Assembly: GCA_020633465.1 (NCBI GenBank)
Contig: JACKDN010000011.1
Coordinates: 124,001-188,000 of the forward strand
Direction: 5' to 3'
DNA: 64,000 nt
DNA from: Myxococcales bacterium
GTDB lineage: Bacteria > Myxococcota_A > Bradymonadia > UBA7976 > UBA1532
Under the pieces are notes generated by a model. The model did no database searches and was not told the DNA's origin. It worked only from the letters and a program-made list of their open reading frames with translations. Each line of letters opens with the position of its first letter. Within the stretch, counting starts at the first letter, position 1. Positions 32,201 to 41,200 of this stretch are shown in pieces. The position numbers were made by a program, and so were the translations under genes.

Positions 32201-32413
32201 GGTGCCGCCGGCGGCGGGGCCCAGGAGGCGGGCCGCCAGCAGGCTGGCGATCGAGCCGAAGAGCCAGTCGACCCGGAACAGGATGCCCAGCGCGCCCAGG
32301 TTGCCGGCCAGGGCGAGCGCGGCCAGGCAGGCGACGACCGAGACGCGCCGGAGCCCGGTCGCGCCGGGTGTCCGCCCCTCTGTTCCCACCATCGAGATGC
32401 CCGCGCTGCCCAT
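29249..32413 (-). CDS. Membrane hybrid histidine kinase with periplasmic sensor, PAS and receiver
   Basis: A 1,054-residue protein. The N-terminus has about five membrane helices (MASE-like block, 25-190), followed by a double-Cache-like sensor (about 230-460: FSDRRYVQVMARTHRPVISQVF), a further helix plus HAMP (about 480-545), a coiled coil, a PAS (about 590-700, FGVLLADADGRVVRANPRA), HisKA of the HDFNN type (GIAHDFNNLLTAI), HATPase_c (LTNLALNGVDAM, DEGRGMD, GTGLGLAQVYGI) and a C-terminal receiver (AEDEQPVRR, VTDVVMPGMGG, KPFD). Start choice is uncertain: a GTG lies 7 codons upstream and another ATG 7 codons downstream, none with a clear ribosome site. Confidence 0.9.
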   Translation of the reverse strand: MGSAGISMVGTEGRTPGATGLRRVSVVACLAALALAGNLGALGILFRVDWLFGSIASLLAARLLGPAAGGTVALLGSLCTWSQWGHPWAIIVFTLEAVWVGKAWRRAGGNVVVADFAFWLLVGAPLVAFFYAGVLGLGGRDTLFIVLKQCSNGLFNALLASMLATLTPVGRLLGAPRRLPTMADVVFQATAFMVLVPTLLNLVQSSRHGWFDREAAVAERMDDLAHRVDADVQTLLGRHQAAVGALAEGAARLGVAASPQLEAVAAAIARANPDLHNVYVADPFARTVVFHPPLNAEGRSTLGLDFSDRRYVQVMARTHRPVISQVFAGRGGVHTAIVTLGAPVLDDHGLLRGFAVGALDLARLRGHLEALREDEDDGLDVTIVDETDRVVASTVEGVRPLDPAPRPVAGSAQPTRAPGLARLERGAGGEPAMKRNHDALYVRHRPLEALAGWRIELRAPVAPVRGELFDDAIRTLAVALAFMVVALLAAFGLGRLLGDPLAALARRSSGLADAQDDAAPPIASNIREIAGLVGDFDRMTASLRATFAQLEARRSALAREVDERRHAEAALRREEGRLRALFHAAPFGVLLADADGRVVRANPRAGALLGRDPEALAGTPVDALIEGLDPHRPGEVLPADGTALRADGVRIPVDLACAALDLPDGPHALWALVDVTEKRKVEAALHEQERMVAVGQLAAGIAHDFNNLLTAIGGSAELLGLAEGLDAEQREDVDVIRQQTARARDLVGRILDFGRRKVLDRAPVPVGRTLRYLAGLLARSVPPGVQVEVEPVDDGLTVLAHEGQLVQALTNLALNGVDAMDGEGRLTLSAEVHDDRVALVVVDEGRGMDAATAARAFEPFFTTKAPERGTGLGLAQVYGIAKQHGGQARLDSTPGQGTRATVELPRAAAPPTASTATPAPRAARPGLRVLVAEDEQPVRRVVERLLGELGHVARVVASAEAALDALAEADFDVLVTDVVMPGMGGRALVARLRAERPRLPVVVMSGYPLGADDASWAGARGFLTKPFDAEALGRALASAVSPAPAASTGPPAST

Positions 32414-32503
32414 GCCTGCTCGCAACGGTCGCACGGCCAGTCAGCTTGAGTCCACCCGCGCGTGCGACGCCGACAAAACGCGCGACCAGCGCAGACATTC
32501 CGA

Positions 32504-32522
32504 CACCGAATGCCATTCGGTG
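32504..32522. promoter_or_regulatory. Perfect 19-bp palindrome, candidate operator in a divergent promoter region
   Basis: CACCGAATG-C-CATTCGGTG is a 9-bp perfect inverted repeat around one base. It lies about 90 bases from the start of the membrane hybrid kinase gene and 97 bases before the SDR gene, in the only non-coding stretch between these divergent genes. The size and symmetry suit a dimeric repressor of TetR/GntR type; no such regulator gene is in the window. Confidence 0.55.
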
Positions 32523-32618
32523 GCGGGCGCGCGGCGAAGCCGACGCTCGATGCCACGCCCCGAAACGGTGTACGCTGTCGCGGCATCTGTCCTGCAACCT
32601 GCAACCACGGCGAGCGCC

Positions 32619-33515
32619 ATGTCCCACACCGTCTTGATCACCGGCAGCAGCAGCGGCTTCGGCCTGCTCACCACCAAGGCGCTCGTGCGCCGCGGTCACA
32701 CCGTCTTCGCCACCATGCGCGATCCCGAGGGGCGCAACGCCGAGCGCGCCCTCGAGCTGCACGACTTCGCCAAACAGCAGCCGGGCGCGGTGCACATCCT
32801 CGCGCTGGACGTCACCGACGACGCCAAGGTCGACGCCGCCGTGGCCCGCGCGATCGAGCTCGAGGGGCGCATCGACGTCCTGGTGAACAACGCCGGCTAC
32901 GGCGTGGCCGGCTTCGCCGAGGGCTTCACCGTCGACCAGGTGCGCAACCTGTTCGAGGTGAACGTGTTCGGCGTCCAGCGCCTGAACCGCGCGGTGCTGC
33001 CGCACATGCGCGAGCGCGGGCAGGGCCTGCTGGTGCACATCTCGAGCGGCCTCGGCCGCATCGTCGTCCCCTTCTGCGGCCCCTACACCGCCAGCAAGTT
33101 CGCGCTCGAGGCCCTGGCCGAGTCCTACCGCTACGAGCTGGCGCGCACCGGCGTCGACGTGGTGATCGTCGAGCCGGGCGCCTTCGCGACCAGCTTCGCG
33201 TCGGGCCTGGCCGCGCCCAAGGACGAGGCCCGCATCGACACCTACGGCGACGAGCTGAAGGCGCTGCCCGCGGCGATGTGGTCGGGGGTGATGGCGAAGC
33301 TGCAGGCCGACGACGCGCCGGATCCCGCGCGGGTGGCCGACTGCATCGCCGAGCTGGTCGAGATGCCGGCCGGCGAGCGGCCCCTGCGCACGGTGGTCGA
33401 CGCCTTCTCGGGCGACGGGCCCAAGGCCGTCAACGAGGCCTGCCGGCAGGTGCAGCGGCGCATGTTCGAGGGCATGGGCATGCCCGATCTGCTGGGCGTG
33501 AAGGGCGAGCGCTGA
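32619..33515 (+). CDS. Short-chain dehydrogenase/reductase
   Basis: A 298-residue classical SDR. The N-terminal NAD(P) site reads TGSSSGFG (8-15), the NNAG motif appears as DVLVNNAGYG, and the catalytic Ser and YxxxK are present (HISSGLGR, PYTASKFALEALAES). The Arg-rich region after the second strand (TMRDPEGRNAE) suggests NADP preference. Substrate cannot be told from sequence. It is divergent from the hybrid kinase, with a palindromic operator candidate between them, and is followed 16 bases later by the GH113-like gene, so the two may be co-transcribed. Confidence 0.92.
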   Translation: MSHTVLITGSSSGFGLLTTKALVRRGHTVFATMRDPEGRNAERALELHDFAKQQPGAVHILALDVTDDAKVDAAVARAIELEGRIDVLVNNAGYGVAGFAEGFTVDQVRNLFEVNVFGVQRLNRAVLPHMRERGQGLLVHISSGLGRIVVPFCGPYTASKFALEALAESYRYELARTGVDVVIVEPGAFATSFASGLAAPKDEARIDTYGDELKALPAAMWSGVMAKLQADDAPDPARVADCIAELVEMPAGERPLRTVVDAFSGDGPKAVNEACRQVQRRMFEGMGMPDLLGVKGER

Positions 33516-33531
33516 GCCCGCGCGGCCGCCC

Positions 33532-34521
33532 ATGAGCTGGCTCGGGCTGCTCGTCCTCGCCCTGCTGACCGGCAGCGCGCCGCCGACCTCGGCGCACAAG
33601 GTGCGCGGCATGACCGTGTCGTGCCCGACCGACGGCGTCGAGTGGGGCACCGACGCCATGGTCGACAGCCTGCGCGAGCTGAAGGCGCTGGGCGTCGAGT
33701 GGGTGGCCATCCACCCCTACGCCGGCATCCGCGAGGACGGCGGCGTGCCGCAGTGGCGCCGCCTGGCGCTCGACCCGCCCCCCGCGTGGATCACCCGCCC
33801 CATCGCCGAGGCGCACCGCCTGGGCATGAAGGTGATGGTCAAGCCGCACCTGGGCTACTGGGGCAGCCGATTCAGCTGGCGCGGCGACATCACCTTCGAC
33901 GACGAGGCCGCGTGGCAGCGGTTCTTCGGCGAATACACCGCGTGGATCGTGCAGGTGGCCCGGGCGTCGAAGGGCGCCGACGCCTTCGTCGTGGGCACCG
34001 AGCTCGACCGCACGCTGCACCGCGAGGCCGACTGGCGGCGGGTGATCGCCGCGGTCGACGCGGTCTACGAGGGGCCGCTGACCTACGCGGCCAACTGGCC
34101 CGACTACCAGAAGGTGCCGTTCTGGGACGCGCTCGACGTGATCGGCGTGCAGGCCTACTTCCCGCTGGTCGAGGGCGGCGAGGCGCCGACCGAGGCGAAC
34201 CTGCGCGCGGGCTGGCGGAAGCACCTCGCGGCGCTGGGGGCGTACAGCCGCGCCCAGCGCCGGTACGTCGTCTTCACCGAGCTGGGCTACACGGCGTCGG
34301 CCCAGGCGGCCGAGAAGCCGTGGGACGACACCAACGGCGGGCCCGACGCCGAGGCGGTGCAGGCGCGGGCCCTGGACGTCGCGCTCGAGATGGTGGCGCA
34401 CGACGATCGCGTGGTGGGGTCGTTCCTGTGGAAGTGGTACCCGGGGCCGTGGCAGCCGCGGAACTTCTCGATGAAGCGCGCGGCGGTGCGACAGGTCATC
34501 CGGCGCCACTGGGGCCAGTGA
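33532..34521 (+). CDS. Secreted GH113-like glycoside hydrolase
   Basis: A 329-residue protein with a signal peptide (MSWLGLLVLALLTGSAPPTSA) and a TIM-barrel hydrolase domain like family GH113 (beta-mannanase type). Visible landmarks are VEWVAIHPYAGI (about 55-66), VKPHLGYWG (103-111), the candidate acid/base Glu157 in VVGTELDR and the candidate nucleophile Glu250 in VVFTELGYT. GH113 enzymes cleave beta-mannan, but distant members lack a tested substrate, so the specificity is open. The stop codon lies inside the first unit of a 15-bp tandem repeat. Confidence 0.8.
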   Translation: MSWLGLLVLALLTGSAPPTSAHKVRGMTVSCPTDGVEWGTDAMVDSLRELKALGVEWVAIHPYAGIREDGGVPQWRRLALDPPPAWITRPIAEAHRLGMKVMVKPHLGYWGSRFSWRGDITFDDEAAWQRFFGEYTAWIVQVARASKGADAFVVGTELDRTLHREADWRRVIAAVDAVYEGPLTYAANWPDYQKVPFWDALDVIGVQAYFPLVEGGEAPTEANLRAGWRKHLAALGAYSRAQRRYVVFTELGYTASAQAAEKPWDDTNGGPDAEAVQARALDVALEMVAHDDRVVGSFLWKWYPGPWQPRNFSMKRAAVRQVIRRHWGQ

Positions 34522-34570
34522 GCGCGGGGCCAGTGAGCGCGGGGCCAGTGAGCGCGGGGCCAGTGAGCGC
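34511..34570 (+). repeat. Four perfect tandem 15-bp units at the end of the GH113-like gene
   Basis: GGGGCCAGTGAGCGC occurs four times without mismatch. The first unit contains the stop codon of the hydrolase gene (TGA in CCAGTGAGC). The array ends shortly before the convergent DUF2237 gene. Perfect identity suggests recent slippage or amplification. Confidence 0.9.
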
Positions 34571-34584
34571 GGACGGCGTGCGCC

Positions 34585-34977
34585 TCAGCCGCCGCCGTGG
34601 GGCACCGCGTGGCGCAGCAGATCGTCGAGGCCCACGACCTCGAGGGCGGACTGGTGGGTGGCCTCGAGCACGATGTCCGGCGCGACGCCCGCCTCGAGGG
34701 CCTCGCGCCAGCGCAGGGCGCAGAGGCACCAGCGGTCGCCGGGCTTCAGGCCGGGGAAGCCGAACTGCGGCACCGGCGTGCTCAGGTCGTTCCCCTTCTC
34801 ACGGCTGAAGCGCAGGAACTCCGCGGTCACCAGCGCGCACACGACGTGCCGCCCGCGATCCTCGGGGCCGGTGTTGCAGCAGCCGTCGCGGAAGAAGCCG
34901 GTCAGCGGCTGGTGGCTGCAGGGTGCGATCGGTTGCCCCAGGACGTTCAGCCCCGGGGCGCGTTCGTCGGCGGCCAT
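34585..34977 (-). CDS. DUF2237 family protein
   Basis: A 130-residue protein with the family's conserved landmarks: NVLGQPIAPCS near the start, GFFRDGCCNTGPEDRGRHVVCA (four conserved cysteines in this region), FLRFSREKGNDLSTP and GDRWCLCALRWREALEAGVAP. The family has no established function. It is divergent from the ThDP enzyme gene. GAGG lies about 5 nt upstream of the ATG. Its 3' end lies 14 bases beyond the tandem 15-bp repeats. Confidence 0.92.
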   Translation of the reverse strand: MAADERAPGLNVLGQPIAPCSHQPLTGFFRDGCCNTGPEDRGRHVVCALVTAEFLRFSREKGNDLSTPVPQFGFPGLKPGDRWCLCALRWREALEAGVAPDIVLEATHQSALEVVGLDDLLRHAVPHGGG

Positions 34978-35088
34978 GGTTGCCTCGTGCGTGGTTCCGG
35001 GGGACGGATGAGCGAGCGCGCCGGTCGGATGCGCCCGGGGGTCGACGGTGCTACAGTCGGCGCCTTCCGAGCGAGGACGAAGGCCCAA

Positions 35089-36840
35089 ATGGAACACAAC
35101 GGCGGCTCGATCATCGGCGACGTCTTGGCGCGCCACGGCGTGCGACACCTGTTCACCCTGTGCGGCGGGCACATCAGCCCGATCCTGGTGGGCGCCAAGG
35201 AGCGCGGCATCCACATCGTGGACGTGCGCGACGAGAAGAACGCGGTGTTCGCGGCCGACGCGGTGGCGCGCATGACCGGGAACGTGGGCGTGGCCGCGGT
35301 GACCGCCGGGCCGGGCGTCACCAACACGCTGACCGCGCTGAAGAACGCGCAGATGGCGCAGTCGCCGGTGCTGCTGTTCGGCGGCGCGGCGGCGACGGTG
35401 CTGAAGGGGCGCGGCTCGTTGCAGGACATCGACCAGCTGTCGATGCTGCGGTCGATCACCAAGTGGGCGACCACCGTGAAGACCGTGAAGTCGTTGGGGC
35501 CGACCGTCGAGAAGGCCATCGAGATCGCGCGGAGCGGCGTGCCCGGGCCGGTCTTCATCGAGGTGCCGGTCGACGTGCTGTACCACGAGGAGCTGGTCAA
35601 GGAGTGGTACCTGACCGAGAGCGGCGTGAAGAACGCGGACACGCTGGCGGCCAAGGCGCTCGAGACCTACCTGAAGGCGCACCTGTACCGGCAGTTCCAC
35701 GCGCCGCACATCGACCTCGACCTGCCGCGCCCCGACTTCAAGCTGCCCGGGCGGGCGACGCCCGAGGAGCAGGTGGCGAAGGCGGCCGAGCTGCTGCGCA
35801 ACGCCGAGCGTCCTGCCTTGGTGATTGGCAGTCAGACTCTGGTGAACACACCCGACGCGCATGCGGTGGCCGACGCCGTGCGCACGCTGGGGGTGCCGAC
35901 GTGGCTCGGTGGCATGGCGCGTGGCCTGTTGGGGCAGCACAGCGACATCCAGTTCCGCCACAAGCGCACCAAGGCGCTGAAGTCGGCCGACGTGGTGATC
36001 GTGTGCGGCTTCCCCTTCGACTTCCGCATGGGCTACGGGCGGTCGATCGGCAGCAAGGCGACGGTCATCGCGGCCAACCTGAGCGCCGACGAGCTGAAGA
36101 TGAACCGGCGGCCCGAGCTGCCCATCCAGATGCACCCCGGCGACTTCCTGCGCCAGCTCGCCGAGGCGGTGGGGCCCATCGGGCCGCGCGAGGACTGGTT
36201 CGCGGCGCTGCGCGAGCGCGAGGACGCGCGCGACGCCGAGATCGCCGAGCAGGCGGCCGAGCCGGTGTCCGAGGGCCTGGTCAACCCGGTCGACTTCTTC
36301 CTGAAGCTCGAGGAGAAGCTGGCCGACGACGCCGTGCTGGTGGTGGACGGCGGCGACTTCGTGGCGACGTGCAGCTACATCGTGCGGCCGCGCGCGCCGC
36401 TGTCGTGGCTGGATCCCGGCGTGTTCGGCACGCTGGGCGTGGGCGGCGGCTTCGCGGCCGGCGCGGCCGTCGTGCGGCCGGGCAGCGAGGTCTGGATCAT
36501 CTACGGCGACGGATCGAGCGCCTACAGCCTGGCCGAGTTCGACACCTACGTGCGGCACGGGCTGGCGCCCATCGCGGTCATCGGCACCGACGCCGCGTGG
36601 GCGCAGATCGCGCGCGACCAGGGCGACATCCTCGGCGACGACGTCGGCACCGTGCTGCGGCGCACCGACTACCAGACGGTGGCCGAGGGCTACGGCGGCA
36701 AGGGCATCCTGGTGACGAAGGCCGACGAGATCGAGGGCGCGCTCGACGAGGCCAAGCGGCTGGCGGCGGCCGGCACGCCGGTCTGCATCAACGTGCACAT
36801 CGGCAAGAGCGACTTCCGCAAGGGCTCGATGTCGATGTGA
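35089..36840 (+). CDS. ThDP-dependent enzyme, ILVBL/2-hydroxyacyl-CoA lyase-like
   Basis: A 583-residue protein of the acetolactate-synthase superfamily. The N-terminal PYR domain has HLFTLCGGHISPILVGA and the catalytic Glu in VDVRDEKNAVFAADA; ALKNAQMAQSPVLLFGGAA and GPVFIEVPVDVLY follow. The middle domain has LGGMARGLLGQ. The PP domain has the ThDP-binding IYGDGSSAYSLAEFDT. These stretches resemble the animal ILVBL (HACL2) protein, which cleaves 2-hydroxy fatty acids, more than true acetolactate synthases. No small-subunit gene or branched-chain genes are nearby, so a lyase role is more likely than valine synthesis. Confidence 0.88.
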   Translation: MEHNGGSIIGDVLARHGVRHLFTLCGGHISPILVGAKERGIHIVDVRDEKNAVFAADAVARMTGNVGVAAVTAGPGVTNTLTALKNAQMAQSPVLLFGGAAATVLKGRGSLQDIDQLSMLRSITKWATTVKTVKSLGPTVEKAIEIARSGVPGPVFIEVPVDVLYHEELVKEWYLTESGVKNADTLAAKALETYLKAHLYRQFHAPHIDLDLPRPDFKLPGRATPEEQVAKAAELLRNAERPALVIGSQTLVNTPDAHAVADAVRTLGVPTWLGGMARGLLGQHSDIQFRHKRTKALKSADVVIVCGFPFDFRMGYGRSIGSKATVIAANLSADELKMNRRPELPIQMHPGDFLRQLAEAVGPIGPREDWFAALREREDARDAEIAEQAAEPVSEGLVNPVDFFLKLEEKLADDAVLVVDGGDFVATCSYIVRPRAPLSWLDPGVFGTLGVGGGFAAGAAVVRPGSEVWIIYGDGSSAYSLAEFDTYVRHGLAPIAVIGTDAAWAQIARDQGDILGDDVGTVLRRTDYQTVAEGYGGKGILVTKADEIEGALDEAKRLAAAGTPVCINVHIGKSDFRKGSMSM

Positions 36841-36850
36841 TCTCGGGGGG

Positions 36851-38104
36851 TTACGACACGGCGTCCAGCAGCGCCGCCGTGCGCTCGGCCATCGCCTCGG
36901 CCGACCAGCCGTGCAGGGCCTCGGGGCGCGGCGCGTAGGGCAGCGTGCCCGCCTCCACCTGGCGCAGCGCCGCGACGAGGCCGTCGGTGTCGGCGGCGTC
37001 CACCCACGCGCCGAGGCCGGCGGCGCGCACCAGGGCGCCGGCGTCGGCGTCGGCCGGGCCGTAGCCCAGGATGGGGCGCCCGGCGCAGACGTAATCGAAC
37101 ACCTTGCCGGTCAGCGCCGTGCGGTGCTCGGGGCCGACCGCCAGCAGCAGCGCGTCGGCGCCGGCCTGCAGCGGCATGATCGCCGACGCGGGGACGCGGC
37201 CCTGCACGTGGACCCGGCCGGGCAGCGGGCGGCGGGCCAGCGACGCCGCGCCGGCCGGATCCAGCTCGCCGTACACCTGCACCTGCAGCCCCTCGGTGCC
37301 CGGCCCCCAGCCCGCCGCCAGCGCGTCGAGCACCGGCGCCAGGCTGCGCGCGCCGTAGAAGCTGCCGGTGTAGAGGGCGGTGGGACGGTCGAAGCGGTGG
37401 GGCACGACGTCGGCGTACTCGGCGCGGTCGAAGCCGTTGGGGATGGACCGCCAGTCCGCGCCGGGCGGCTTGGGGAAGGCGGCCTCGTAGCGGGCGAGGA
37501 TGTCGTCGTTGACGAAGGCGACGCCCGCTGCGCGGCGTAGAAGCTGGCCCTCGAGGGCGGCGTGGGCGGCGCGCGGCCAGCGCAGGGGGACGCGGTCGGG
37601 CTCGACGTCGATGCTCCAGGGATCGCGGTAGTCGAGCACCAGCGGCTTGCCCAGCGCGCGGGCGACGGCGGCGGCGACGACGAACATGCCGAAGGGCCGG
37701 CCGGTGGTCCACACCGCGTCCACCGCCGGGATGCGCCGCGCCGCGCGCACGGCGGCCGCCGTCCACGCCGGGTAGTGATCCGGCAGCACCAGGCCCTGCG
37801 TCAGGCGGTGGAAGATCCAGTCGGCCTTGGGCACGCGGCTGGCCTTCAGGGCGGCCACGGCCAGGCGGCGCGCGCGCGGCGCCAGCATCAAGCCCGCGGC
37901 GCGGTGCACCTCGACGGGCGGCGCGACGGCCACCGGATCCATGGGCGGCGCCCAGGGGTAGCCCGAGGCGTGGGGCGCGTCGGTGAGGATCACGGGCGTC
38001 CAACCGCAGGCGGGCAGGTAGCGCGCCAGGCGCACCACGCGGCGCACACCGATGAAGGCCAGCGGCGGCCACAGCGAGGTGACGAACAGGACGCGGCGGC
38101 TCAT
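36851..38104 (-). CDS. Glycosyltransferase, GT4-like
   Basis: A 417-residue GT-B type protein. The N-half starts MSRRVLFVTSLWPP, as in many lipopolysaccharide/capsule glycosyltransferases, with DYRDPWS near 160. The C-half contains ALYTGSFYGARSL, VQVYGELDP, a loop VPASAIMPLQAGADALLLAV and GKVFDYVCAGRPILGYGPADAD, where the sugar-nucleotide Glu seen in classical GT4 (E-x7-E) is replaced. No signal peptide. The donor and acceptor are unknown. It is convergent with the ThDP enzyme (10 bases apart). Confidence 0.8.
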   Translation of the reverse strand: MSRRVLFVTSLWPPLAFIGVRRVVRLARYLPACGWTPVILTDAPHASGYPWAPPMDPVAVAPPVEVHRAAGLMLAPRARRLAVAALKASRVPKADWIFHRLTQGLVLPDHYPAWTAAAVRAARRIPAVDAVWTTGRPFGMFVVAAAVARALGKPLVLDYRDPWSIDVEPDRVPLRWPRAAHAALEGQLLRRAAGVAFVNDDILARYEAAFPKPPGADWRSIPNGFDRAEYADVVPHRFDRPTALYTGSFYGARSLAPVLDALAAGWGPGTEGLQVQVYGELDPAGAASLARRPLPGRVHVQGRVPASAIMPLQAGADALLLAVGPEHRTALTGKVFDYVCAGRPILGYGPADADAGALVRAAGLGAWVDAADTDGLVAALRQVEAGTLPYAPRPEALHGWSAEAMAERTAALLDAVS

Positions 38105-38218
38105 GGGGCGGCTCCGGGCGGCGGCGAGCGCAGGATAGGAGTCACCCCGCGCCGACACAACCGCGCGGCCGGGTGCGGGTCTGCTCACCAGCCGTCGGTG
38201 GTCGGTCCGACCGGCGGC

Positions 38219-41200
38219 TCAGCGCCGGCGCACGGCGAGCGTGAAGGCGCCGCTGGCGTCGCCGAAGCCGTCCACCACGAGGTAGACGGTCGCGCCCGCG
38301 TCGACGTGGAAGGGCAAGAGCGAGGTCTGGTCCGGGCCGCCGTCGTCGTCGCAGGCCAGGACCGCGGCCCGACGCGCGTCACAGTCGTCCAGCACGTAGA
38401 CGGTGGTGTCGAAGCTCGAGCCCCCGGTGTCGGCCACGAAGTCGCCGCCGACCGCCGGGGAGAAGGCATAGATGGCGTCGCCGGCGCGCGCGCCGTCGCC
38501 GCAGGTGCCGGCGTACTGCGGGCTCGCGCCGACCGTCGAGCCCTGCACCGTCGCCGGCAGCGCGTCCGCGGGCAGGGCGGGCACACCCGCGCACTGGGCG
38601 GCGCAGCCGGCGCACAGATCGCCCCGCTGATCCCCGTCGGCGTCCGCCTGGTCGGGGTTCCAGACCGACGGGCAGTTGTCCACGGCGTCCGCCACGCCGT
38701 CCTCGTCCCGGTCGCCCGCGGCCCCGAGCACGGGCAGGCCGTCGCCCCGCGCGTAGGTCACCCCCGGCCTGCGTCCCGGCCGCACGGCGCGCAGGTGCGC
38801 GCGCCGGTCGTCGGGTCGGGCGCCGCTGCCGTCGCTGGGGTCGCCGTAGAAGAGCGTGAAGGCGCGGCCCGCGTCGGGGACGGCGCGCACGCCGTTGAAG
38901 TAGCGCGCGCCGCGGTGCTCGAAGGTCTCGAGCACGACGCTGGCCGGCTCGGCGTCCGCCAGCGGCCGCTGGTACCGCAGCTCGGTCGTGTAGAGGCCGT
39001 CCAGGCTCCGCCGCGTCTCGGTGTAGAAGACGTGCAGCGCCCCGTCCGCGCCGAGCACCAGATCCACGTCGTCGTCGCCGAGCAGCATGCGCTCGCTCAG
39101 GAGCGTCGGCGTGCCCCCGAAGGGCGCCAGGAAGGTCTGCGTGTCGTGCCGGTAGACCACCCACACCTTGCCGTCGGCGCCGTACTCGGCGTCGAGCAGC
39201 CGCGCGCCGCCGGTGAACATCTCGAGCGCGGTGGGGGCCGCCGGATCCGTCACGTCGTACAGCACCAGACCCCGGCTGGGCGCCTCGGCCACCACCTTCA
39301 CCGCCGCGCCCGCGAAGACCGGCAGCGCGGCGCTGCCCAGCGCGTCCGAGAAGGGATAGACCGCGCCGCCCAGCGTCTGGGCCGCCATCTCGCCGGCGGC
39401 CGTCCGCGTCCAATAGTGCGTCACCGCGCCGTCGATCCACGCGGTGTGCAGCGTGCCGTCGGCCCCCCTCAGCAGCTTCTTCGGGCTGCGCTCGGCGGCC
39501 GCCGGCGGCGGGTAGTTGGTCTGCGCCGCGATCTGGATCGGCTCGGGCGGGTCGAGAACGCCGCGGAGCAGGTGCAGCCACAGCGCGGTCGCGTCGTCGC
39601 CGACCCCGCCGACGTAGAGCGCCCAACCGAACGTGTCGACCGGCCGGGGCTCGCTGAGCGCGAGCCCGCGCGCCACGGCGTGTCCGCCGGCGTGCCCGGG
39701 TCCCGCGATGCGCCCGGCACCGCTGAAGCCGTTGTCGCTCGCGTAGTACAGGTCGCCGCCCGCGGTCCGGTACAGCGTGGTGTAGTGGTCGGTGGCGGTG
39801 CCCACGCCCACGAGGTCCTCGCCGTGATCGACCGCCGAGATCGCCTCGTCGAGCTCGAAGTCGGGATCCTCGAGGACGAAGTCGGCGGTGAGCTCGGTGA
39901 GCAGCTCGCGGACCTCGTCGACGAAGATGCGCGGCCGGCCGTGGCCGTCGACCACCATCGCGTGGGCGGGCCCCCCGACCTCTCCGTCGGTGACCTCGGC
40001 CAGCACGTGCCCGGTGAAGGCGGGGTAGGTCGGGCTGCCGATCGTGGGCTGGGTAAAGATCAGCAGGTGGTCGGTCTCCGCGGCCGCCACCGCCGTGACG
40101 ACCTTCCGAATGTCCCCGGAGCCGCCCCGCAGCCCGTCGCCGGAGGACCCGGGCAGCGCGTCGATCTGCGGGGACCGCAGGGGCACGTCCCCGACGTAGA
40201 GCGACGTCGAGGTGCCCCCGCCGCCGAGCGTCGTCGCGCGCAGGAAGTGTCGCGTGCCCTCGCAGACCGCGCCGCACTCGGCGTCGCAGGCCTGCGCGCT
40301 GGCGTAGGTGCACAGGCCCCCGGTGACGCAGGTCCCCGTCCCCGGGCAGTCGGCGTTCCGCGCGCACGGCTGCGCCGCCGGGCACACGTGGTCCACCCGG
40401 CCCGCGTGGACGACGTGGATGCTCCCCGGCCCGCGCGAGCCCTCCGCGAAGTGCACGTCGAGGGTCCGCCCGGTGTCGTCGGGGCTGAGCTGGAACACCT
40501 CGCCGACGTTCGACGTGCCGGCGTTCCGCCACCGAACGAGCTGCGCGTCCTCGCCGCCCCGGCTGCGCAGGTAGATCGCGGTGACGGCGCCGTCGGCCAG
40601 GCCCATGCGCACCTCGCGCCCCGCCAAGGGCCGGTCGTCTTCGAGGGTCGCGCGGCCGCTGCCGTCCGCCCGGAGCAAGCGCACGTAGAAGGTCTGCTGT
40701 TGGGGGTGCATGTACCCGATGTACGCCTGGCCCCGGTTGAACACGACGCTGCCCCACATCGTGGCGCCGGCGCAGGCGCCCGGCGCGTCGCACAGATCGC
40801 CCAGCTCGATCACCTCGGGCTGCGCGGGATCGTCCAGCCGCCACAGCCGCAGCTTCCCGTCCGCCGCGCGCCAGGTCAGCACCACCGGCGCCTGGGCATC
40901 GGGATCGATCGCGACGTCGAGCACGTGCGACACGCTCGGCGCGCCGTCGATGACCCACGCCCGCTCCCGGCCGTCGGGCCAGATGCGCGCGTAGATCAGC
41001 TCGCCGGCGTCTCCCAGCGCGGCCAGGTGCACGTCGCCCGCCTCGGTGGTCGCGGCGCGCAGACCCGCGCCGCCGCGCATCGCCGGGAACAGCGTGCGCC
41101 GGCCGATCCCCAGGTCGCCCACCGTCGAGACCCACCGCATGCTGCGATCCGCGTTCGACGTCTGCAGGACGAAACGATCGGCCAGGCCGGCGCCGAAGTC

